From Corynebacterium simulans (lineage in GTDB: Bacteria > Actinomycetota > Actinomycetes > Mycobacteriales > Mycobacteriaceae): a stretch of 64,000 nucleotides of DNA. The notes beneath the pieces are model-generated. The model saw only the letters and a program-made list of their open reading frames with translations. It searched no databases and had not been told where the DNA came from. Shown here one piece after another: positions 58,565 to 64,000 of the stretch (positions are counted from its first letter, which is position 1; every line of letters starts with the position of its first letter). Made by a program: the position numbers and the translations under genes. Location: the NCBI RefSeq assembly GCF_001586215.1, contig NZ_CP014634.1:1-64000 (forward strand). The letters run 5' to 3'.

Positions 58565-59332
58565 ATGACCACCATCAACCTTGACGATGACATCCGAGCT
58601 ACACTGCGTAAACTGCGTCTTTCCACCTTCGCTGATATCTTTTTCGACCTAGTCGCCGCCGATGACGCCAACACCGCTCTACCGGAGGAAATCTTCCTCA
58701 AAGCCGTGGAAGAAACCGCGGCCAAGCGCCGGCAAACCAACATCGCAAAAGCCATCACCCAGGCGAAATTCCGCTATCCGGGAGCAACACTCGCCGAGCT
58801 GATCAACCCAGATGAACGAGGGTTGAATCTACGCCAGCTCAAACGACTAGCCGCAACACCCTGGCGCGACGAACCTTCCAATGTGCACGTCCTAGCGCCC
58901 ACCGGTGCGGGTAAAACCTACATCGCCTGCGCTATCGGTATTGCTGCTTGCCAGGCTGAATACAGTGTCGCGTACTACCGGCTGGATCAGCTCGTCGATG
59001 AATTAGGGGCCTTCCTGCCAGCAGATGAACGCTATGTAGCTAAAATGCGCAAGCTACAAAACATTGATGTACTCATCCTCGATGATTTCCTGACCATAGG
59101 AATCAACCAGCGCGGACAAGAAGACCTAACCAAGATCATATTCGACCGCGACGGCAGACTGCCGACCATCATCGTCTCCCAGACAACCGCCGCCTACTGG
59201 GTGAAGAAACTACCCGACCCCATCGGCGCGGACTCACTGGTCAGCAGACTCAATGCCGGACAGCGCATCGAACTCGGCGACTACGACATGCGCCAACACC
59301 TGGCAAGCGCCACATATGGCGCCAACGAGTAG
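58565..59332 (+). CDS. istB: IS21-family helper ATPase IstB
   Basis: 255 residues, an AAA+ ATPase that helps IstA choose targets. Walker A APTGAGKTYIACAIG near residue 115, Walker B DVLILDDFLT, sensor region IIVSQTTAAYWVKKL. Starts 6 bases after istA. Full length and intact. Confidence 0.92.
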   Translation: MTTINLDDDIRATLRKLRLSTFADIFFDLVAADDANTALPEEIFLKAVEETAAKRRQTNIAKAITQAKFRYPGATLAELINPDERGLNLRQLKRLAATPWRDEPSNVHVLAPTGAGKTYIACAIGIAACQAEYSVAYYRLDQLVDELGAFLPADERYVAKMRKLQNIDVLILDDFLTIGINQRGQEDLTKIIFDRDGRLPTIIVSQTTAAYWVKKLPDPIGADSLVSRLNAGQRIELGDYDMRQHLASATYGANE

Positions 59333-59503
59333 TCGATCGGATTAGAAGCCCGGCCGCTGGCCCCAACAGGGCCAGCGGCCCGGCCCTACCACCTAGTCGG
59401 AATCCAGCCCTACCACCGTTCCGCAACACCCCTACCAACAAGCCGCTCTCAGCAGAACGGGCTAGTAAGGCACTAGCTCTAGGTGCACCGCAGCCGGATC
59501 TCT

Positions 59504-59620
59504 AAATGGTGAGGACGCGACGTAAAAGCTGTGCTTGATGTATAGCGATGATGTTGGTGTTACGCGACCTCACCATCTGATCCTCACCATTTGGACTTCA
59601 CCATTTGGACCTCACCATTT
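59504..59620. repeat. Four 14-bp tandem repeats with one inverted copy
   Basis: Units at 59565-59578, 59579-59592, 59593-59606 and 59607-59620, consensus GGACCTCACCATTT. An inverted copy AAATGGTGAGG lies at 59504-59514. GACGCGACGTAA after the inverted copy and TTACGCGACC before the array extend the symmetry, so a long stem-loop can form. It sits between the IS21 end and the 3' end of the VWA-like gene. No gene is seen in 59455-59683. Confidence 0.8.
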
Positions 59621-59683
59621 GCAGCGAAAGACGGAGACGCTACGGGGGGAGGCCCCGAGGTGGCGTAAGGCCAGCAACGGCGA

Positions 59684-60541
59684 TTAAACTCCTGCGGCTT
59701 GATTTAGGGCTTTCTCGAGGGCGGACTGGTCGGCAGGGTCGGTGACTTCGGTGAAGGAATCGGCGGCGTCGTCAAGCACTGCGTCTTTTTCCCCGGGGCC
59801 AATATGCACGACGGAAAGCGAGACGTTGTCGCTCTTGGCATCGGCGAGAGCTTGCTGGAAAGTTGGATCATCCATGTCTTGGGCCGTACCGGTGGTAACG
59901 AGCAGAACCTTGGCCTTTTGCTCGGTGCCTGCGGCTTGGTCGGCTGCGTTTGCCACCGCTGCGGTCACGGCGCTGCGGGTCTGCGGAACGCCGCCGGTTC
60001 CAAACTGCTGCAGGGCAAAGGCCACTGGGGCGGCCTCCCCATAGCCGATATTCTGGCGGTAGCCCACCGTCGCGGTCTCAGACAGTGGGGAAGAATAGTT
60101 CCACAGGCCTACCAAACCAGACTTTTCGCCAAGCGCGTTGGCGGTGTTGCCCAAGGCCTGCGTTACCTGGTTGAAATACGGTGCCAGACCCTCGGAGGTA
60201 TCGAGGAGAACCAGGGTATTTTCGGCGAACGTGGCAGGCTTATTTTCCTCTGGTTGCTTCTCCGCGGAAGAAGGAGCGCTTTCTGAAGACTCAGGCGCAG
60301 AGCTTGCGGCGGCGCTGCTTTCTGCTTGCTCATCGCGCGCGGCAGCATCAGAAATTGCTGCGCCTGATTCCTCGGCTGGCTCTACTGCGGAAGACGCTGC
60401 TGCAGTGGCGGTCGAGGCGTCATCGTTGCCGCGGAAAAGGAAATAGGCGCCGACGGCGAGTGCGAGGATCAACGCTGCAAGGAGGGCCAATACCCAGCCT
60501 GCCACTGCGAATGTGTTTTTGCCGTTGGAATGTCTTGCCAC
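59684..60541 (-). CDS. Membrane-anchored protein with a VWA-like domain
   Basis: 285 residues from the GTG at 60541 (GGAAGGA 6 bases upstream; an ATG at 60556 is in frame but precedes the ribosome site). One transmembrane helix near the N-terminus (FAVAGWVLALLAALILALAVGAYFLF), then about 65 residues of Ala/Ser/Glu/Pro linker, then a domain resembling von Willebrand factor A: NTLVLLDTSEGLAPYF, with AKVLLVTTGTAQDMDD and VSLSVVHIGPG. The metal site is incomplete (DTSEG in place of DxSxS). It faces the outside. Function unknown; possibly an envelope adhesion or assembly factor. Confidence 0.7.
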   Translation of the reverse strand: MARHSNGKNTFAVAGWVLALLAALILALAVGAYFLFRGNDDASTATAAASSAVEPAEESGAAISDAAARDEQAESSAAASSAPESSESAPSSAEKQPEENKPATFAENTLVLLDTSEGLAPYFNQVTQALGNTANALGEKSGLVGLWNYSSPLSETATVGYRQNIGYGEAAPVAFALQQFGTGGVPQTRSAVTAAVANAADQAAGTEQKAKVLLVTTGTAQDMDDPTFQQALADAKSDNVSLSVVHIGPGEKDAVLDDAADSFTEVTDPADQSALEKALNQAAGV

Positions 60542-60612
60542 GAAAGTTCCTTCCACACTGGGGCGGTAATAGCCGTTCTCACAACCGGATATCGAGCCTT
60601 AAGGAGGCCACA

Positions 60613-61476
60613 TTAACGGTTGCTAATTGTAGCCGCCATGGCTTCGTCAACAATGGCGACAAGCCGTTGACGCAATGGTTTGGCTTTCTGGGCTAGCCCG
60701 CGCTGGCGCTCCACATATTCCGCCTTGCCGGCCGCGGTCTCGATTGGGACCACGCCGAAGCCCCAGCCACGGCAATCATAAGGTGAGGCCTCCATGTCGA
60801 GTGTTCTGGCTTCGATGGCAAGTTCCAGCGTTTCGATGAACAGTTCGCCTGGAACCAGCGGGCCGAGTTTCCAGGCCCACTTGTAAAGGTCCATCGTGGC
60901 GTGGACGCAGCCGGCCTGGTCGCTGTCTGGTTGGCCCTCACGGGTCAAGACCGTGAGGTTGAGCGGGCGCGCAGGCTCCGTGAAAAATCGGAAAGCATCA
61001 TAGTGCGTGCAGCGAATGCGATGGGATTCCACTACCTCGTTGGTGCGTTCGGCACCAAGGCGTAGCGGCAGGTTATGGCGCGGTGAGTCCGTCTTGTAGA
61101 CCATGGCCCACTCATGTAGCCCGAAGCAATCGAACTGAGCCGGATTCGTGGTTGTTTTAGCCATCAGGTTGCGGATATAAGTGATGGAATCGCCCCGCCG
61201 TGCCCAGAAGTTTCCCAGGTCAAGGGTTACGCCTTGCTCTGTGCGATGGTAGTCGCGCCATTCCTCATGCGGGATCGTGCCCGGCGTGCCGGCGAGCGTG
61301 ACGTTAAAGCCAGGGTGCCAACGGCGCAAATGCGAGGGACGCACCGGATAGTACTCGAAGAGGAAGTCATAAACCGGGTGATAGTCACCGGGATGGCGGA
61401 ACTGGGCTAGCAGCTCGTTGGCGCGGGAGACGTGGGCGTCATGCCGTGTCCGCCACTCCTGCTCAGTCAGCAGCAT
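60613..61476 (-). CDS. Conserved actinobacterial protein, often labelled 3-methyladenine DNA glycosylase
   Basis: 287 residues. Typical blocks of the family are HPVYDFLFEYYPVRPSHLRRWHPGFNVTL near residue 32 and FDCFGLHEWAMVY. I recall homologues being annotated as 3-methyladenine DNA glycosylase, but no HhH or AlkA/AAG motif is visible, so that activity is not supported by the sequence. The ATG overlaps the helicase stop by one base, so it is co-translated with it. Confidence 0.65.
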   Translation of the reverse strand: MLLTEQEWRTRHDAHVSRANELLAQFRHPGDYHPVYDFLFEYYPVRPSHLRRWHPGFNVTLAGTPGTIPHEEWRDYHRTEQGVTLDLGNFWARRGDSITYIRNLMAKTTTNPAQFDCFGLHEWAMVYKTDSPRHNLPLRLGAERTNEVVESHRIRCTHYDAFRFFTEPARPLNLTVLTREGQPDSDQAGCVHATMDLYKWAWKLGPLVPGELFIETLELAIEARTLDMEASPYDCRGWGFGVVPIETAAGKAEYVERQRGLAQKAKPLRQRLVAIVDEAMAATISNR

Positions 61477-62876
61477 TAGCGCTGACCACCACCTCGGCGG
61501 CGAGAGCCACCTGGCTTTCCGTTGCGGGAGCGGTAGCCCTTGCCGTTGCTCGAGGCTCTGCGGTCTGTAGAGTTGCGGCCCGAGCCCTTCTTCGGCTGAT
61601 TAGGCTTACCCTGCGAGCCTTTCCGGGATCCAACCGGCTTTTTCTTCCCGCCTTGCTGGGAAGATGCATTCTGATTCGGTGGAGGAAGGGGGCTACCGCT
61701 TGGCTTACGCGCGCCGGTGATCTTGGCTAGCTCTGGGGCACCGGCGGGGGTGGGGCGATCGCTGAGATCGAGTTCTGCTGCCGCAACGCCGGCCTTCTTG
61801 ATGAGCTTGGCAACTTCCTCACGCTGTTGGTCCATAACTAGTGTCACCACGGCACCTGATTCGCCGCCGCGCGCGGTACGGCCAGCACGGTGCAGATAAG
61901 CCTTGTGCTCAGCTGGTGGGTCAACGTGGACGACAAGGGAAACGTTCGCGATGTCGATGCCTCGGGCAGCGATATCGGTAGCCACGAGCACCGGCACGGA
62001 TCCGTCGGCGAAGCCCTCAATCGCCTTGGTGCGTGCACCCTGGCCCTTATCGCCGTGCAGTGGAAATGCATTGATGCCCACACGGCGCAGCTTCTTGGCT
62101 TGGCGGTCGACGCCATGCTTGGTGCGCATGAACATGATCGTCTTGCCCTCACGTGCGGCGATTCGCACGACGACGTCGTTTCGCGCGTCGCGGTCGCCCA
62201 CGAATACCAGGTGGTGTTCCATCGTGTCCACGGCAGCCTCAACAGGCGCAGTGGAGTGTGTTACTGGGGAGTGCATGAACTGGCGCACCAGCTTGTCCAC
62301 GTCTCCGTCCAGCGTGGCAGAAAACAGCAAGCGCTGGCCGTCGGCAGGCGTGAGCTTTAAAAGCTTGCGCACCTGCGGCAGGAAGCCCATGTCCGCCATG
62401 TGGTCAGCCTCATCGAGCGCTGTGATGGAGACGTCCTCCAAGGAGAGCTTGCCCTGGTTGATGAGGTCCTGTGCACGGCCCGGCGTGGCAACCAAAAGGT
62501 CGACGGGACGTGCCAGAGAACGGATGTGATGATTGATGTTCACGCCGCCGACCACGGAAAGCACGCGCAGGCCCAAGGCATTAGCTGGGTCGTTGAGGCG
62601 CTCGTGGATCTGGGTGGCAAGCTCGCGGGTGGGCGCGAGCACTAAGCCGCGTGGCCGGGCAGGCTTCGAGGCGCCGGATTGAGCCAGGCGCGCGAGCATC
62701 GGCAGACCAAAGGTGAAGGTTTTGCCGGAGCCTGTCGGGCCGCGGCCAAGCACGTCCTTGCCAGCGAGCGCGTCAGGGATAGCCGCCTGCTGGATGGGAA
62801 ATGGTTCGGTGATGCCCTGTTTGTTGAGGACACACACGATTTCTTGCGGTAAGCCGAGTTCGGCGAAAGTAGTCAT
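61476..62876 (-). CDS. DEAD-box RNA helicase
   Basis: 466 residues from the ATG at 62876 (AAGG upstream; the frame opens at 62942). Q motif FAELGLPQEIVCVLNKQGITEPFPIQ, motif I GPTGSGKT, LAPTREL, DEAD in ALDEADHMADMGF, LLFSATLDGD, and HRAGRTARGG. The last 80 residues are basic, rich in Gly, Ser, Lys and Arg, and end RNGKPGGSRRRGGGQR, an RNA-binding tail. Similar to RhlE/DeaD-like helicases acting in RNA decay or ribosome assembly. Operon with the following conserved gene. Confidence 0.92.
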   Translation of the reverse strand: MTTFAELGLPQEIVCVLNKQGITEPFPIQQAAIPDALAGKDVLGRGPTGSGKTFTFGLPMLARLAQSGASKPARPRGLVLAPTRELATQIHERLNDPANALGLRVLSVVGGVNINHHIRSLARPVDLLVATPGRAQDLINQGKLSLEDVSITALDEADHMADMGFLPQVRKLLKLTPADGQRLLFSATLDGDVDKLVRQFMHSPVTHSTAPVEAAVDTMEHHLVFVGDRDARNDVVVRIAAREGKTIMFMRTKHGVDRQAKKLRRVGINAFPLHGDKGQGARTKAIEGFADGSVPVLVATDIAARGIDIANVSLVVHVDPPAEHKAYLHRAGRTARGGESGAVVTLVMDQQREEVAKLIKKAGVAAAELDLSDRPTPAGAPELAKITGARKPSGSPLPPPNQNASSQQGGKKKPVGSRKGSQGKPNQPKKGSGRNSTDRRASSNGKGYRSRNGKPGGSRRRGGGQR

Positions 62877-62930
62877 TGCCTTAAATCTTAGTGGCCAACG
62901 CTTCTTAGACCGCAATCCAGGCAAAGCAAA

Positions 62931-62969
62931 AGCGCTAGGCATCCTCCGCTGAAGAAGAGAACCTAGCGC
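62931..62969 (-). terminator. Terminator between gnd and the helicase
   Basis: GCGCTAGG (62932-62939) pairs with CCTAGCGC (62962-62969), read leftward after gnd and followed by TTTTGC. A second small stem, AAGGCT/AGCCTT, lies directly after the gnd stop (62978-62994). Confidence 0.75.
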
Positions 62970-62995
62970 CTTGAAAGAAGGCTGAAAAAGCCTTT

Positions 62996-64000
62996 TTACA
63001 TCTCAGTCAGGCTGCGGTCGCCGGACCACTCGATGTGGAAGGTGCCTTCCTTGTCCACGCGCTTGAAGGTGTGCGCACCGAAGAAGTCACGCTGACCCTG
63101 AATCAGCGCAGCCGGCAGACGCTCAGCGCGTAGGCTGTCGTAGTAGGACAGGGAAGAGGCGAATACCGGCACCGGCAGACCCATCTGGGTTGCGGCAACG
63201 ACAACGCGACGCCACGGAGCGATGAGTTCGGCGAGCTCGCCCTTGAAGTATGGGTCGAGGATGAGAGCAGGCAGCTGCGGGTTGGTGTCATAAGCCTCGC
63301 GGATGCGATCCAGGAACTTCGCGCGGATGATGCAGCCGCCGCGCCAGATGGTGGCAAGATCGCGTGGGTCAACGTCCCAACCGAACTGCTCGGAGCCAGC
63401 CTTGATCTCATCGAAGCCCTGCGAGTACGCGATGAGCTTGGAGGCGTAAAGGGCACGGCGTACGTCCTCGATGAACGCCTGCTTGTCGACATCCGAGGGG
63501 ATGAGGCCTGCTGGCAGCTCACCGTCTTGCGCAGCTGCGCGCTGAGTAGCAGAAGAAGACAGTGCGCGGGCGAAGACTGCCTCTGCGATGGCGGTGACTG
63601 GTACGCCGAGCTCTAGGCCGTTGATGGCGGTCCAGCGGCCAGTGCCCTTTTGGCCGGCGGCGTCCAGGATGACGTCGACAAGCGGCTTGCCCGTTTCTGG
63701 ATCGTTCTGTGCGAGTACCTCAGCGGTGATCTCAATCAGGTAGGAATCGAGGTCGCCGGAGTTCCATTCCTTGAATACCTCAGCGATTTCTGCCGGCTCC
63801 AAGCCCGCGCCGTAGCGCAGCAGCTGGTATGCCTCGCCGATGACTTGCATGTCGGCGTACTCGATGCCGTTGTGGACCATCTTGACGAAGTGGCCAGCAC
63901 CATCCGGGCCGATGTGGGTAACGCACGGGGTGCCGTCGACTTCAGCGGCGATGGACTCGAGAATTGGGCCCAGAGTCTCCCAAGATTCAGCCGGACCACC
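62996..64000 (-). CDS. gnd: 6-phosphogluconate dehydrogenase, C-terminal part (5' end outside window)
   Basis: 334 residues are visible; the frame runs off the right edge. It makes ribulose 5-phosphate, CO2 and NADPH in the pentose phosphate pathway. The catalytic signature is GPDGAGHFVKMVHNGIEYADMQ, and LDAAGQKGTGRWTAINGLELGVP and WRGGCIIRAKFLDRI are typical of the C-terminal helical domain. It ends with FHIEWSGDRSLTEM. The ATG at 63880 inside the signature is not the start. Confidence 0.97.
   Translation of the reverse strand, partial: GGPAESWETLGPILESIAAEVDGTPCVTHIGPDGAGHFVKMVHNGIEYADMQVIGEAYQLLRYGAGLEPAEIAEVFKEWNSGDLDSYLIEITAEVLAQNDPETGKPLVDVILDAAGQKGTGRWTAINGLELGVPVTAIAEAVFARALSSSATQRAAAQDGELPAGLIPSDVDKQAFIEDVRRALYASKLIAYSQGFDEIKAGSEQFGWDVDPRDLATIWRGGCIIRAKFLDRIREAYDTNPQLPALILDPYFKGELAELIAPWRRVVVAATQMGLPVPVFASSLSYYDSLRAERLPAALIQGQRDFFGAHTFKRVDKEGTFHIEWSGDRSLTEM

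Larger units (their letters stand above)
56791..59454 (+). mobile_element. IS21-family insertion sequence
   Basis: 2664 bp. Left end TGCCGTTTCGGCGTAGTTGG and right end (complement) TGCTGAGAGCGGCTTGTTGG are imperfect inverted repeats, both followed inward by TAGGGG. Additional GTAGTTGGTCGGGG and GATGGTAGGG units repeat inside each end, as usual for IS21. A 5-bp target duplication GAACG flanks it (56786-56790, 59455-59459). Carries istA and istB. Confidence 0.9.

Noticed and set aside
59565..59620. CRISPR array at the 14-bp repeats
   Set aside because: The repeats are directly adjacent with no spacers, far shorter than CRISPR repeats, and no cas gene is present.

Overview
The window is chromosomal DNA of a Corynebacterium (Actinobacteria). 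Gene order follows the corynebacterial/mycobacterial core: arg operon; tyrS; TPR protein - HAD phosphatase - small ORF - tlyA - nadK - recN - steA - steB - NUDIX - xerD; parA-like - scpA - scpB - rluB - cmk - der; secA2 - odhI - ftsR - DUF151 - MerR; gnd. The 16S sequence reads like the lipophilic skin/nasal corynebacteria, but I cannot fix the species. Most of the window is on the + strand.

Layout. 1-6.0 kb: arginine biosynthesis (argB end, argD, argR, argG, argH); the usual argF position between argD and argR holds an L-2-hydroxyisocaproate-dehydrogenase-like gene. 6.1-7.6 kb: Trm112-like protein and tyrS. 7.6-13.5 kb: a complete rRNA operon with two promoters, a leader, no spacer tRNA and a strong terminator. 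13.9-30 kb: a dense housekeeping run (rRNA methylation, NAD kinase, DNA repair, cytokinesis, chromosome dimer resolution and condensation, ribosome assembly); pyrG is missing from its usual place between steB and the NUDIX gene. 30.1-40.2 kb: more variable genes, namely a Dcu-type transporter, a methyltransferase, a heterodimeric ABC exporter with strongly asymmetric nucleotide-binding domains, an esterase lipoprotein, a solitary DNA adenine methyltransferase, an Rv0909-type small protein and a tandem-TetR fusion.

40.25-49.8 kb: an accessory island ending just beside tRNA-Pro(GGG). It carries an ArsR-type regulator with a small membrane protein, a protein of unknown family, two paralogous degenerate tyrosine-recombinase-like proteins, an XRE regulator and a DDE-transposase-like gene that is now a pseudogene (two frameshifts and two identical IS3-family insertions). 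Two short signals set the island apart. One is a 9-base motif, GGACGAACC, with nine exact copies in 9.3 kb, oriented outward from a centre near 43 kb and seen nowhere else when I read the window. The other is a set of five GTTTGCG-4-CGCAAAC-like palindromes in the same centre. This is the best candidate for an undescribed mobile system.

49.8-56.7 kb: tRNA-Pro, a SEC-C protein, an alpha/beta hydrolase-OsmC fusion without the OsmC cysteines, secA2 and the odhI/ftsR cluster. 56.8-59.5 kb: an IS21-family element with a 5-bp target duplication and a Trp-to-UGA change in istA. 59.5-64 kb: a four-unit 14-bp repeat, a membrane-anchored VWA-like protein, a conserved actinobacterial protein, a DEAD-box helicase and the 3' part of gnd. 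All calls come from reading the sequence and from remembered family features; no database search was run.
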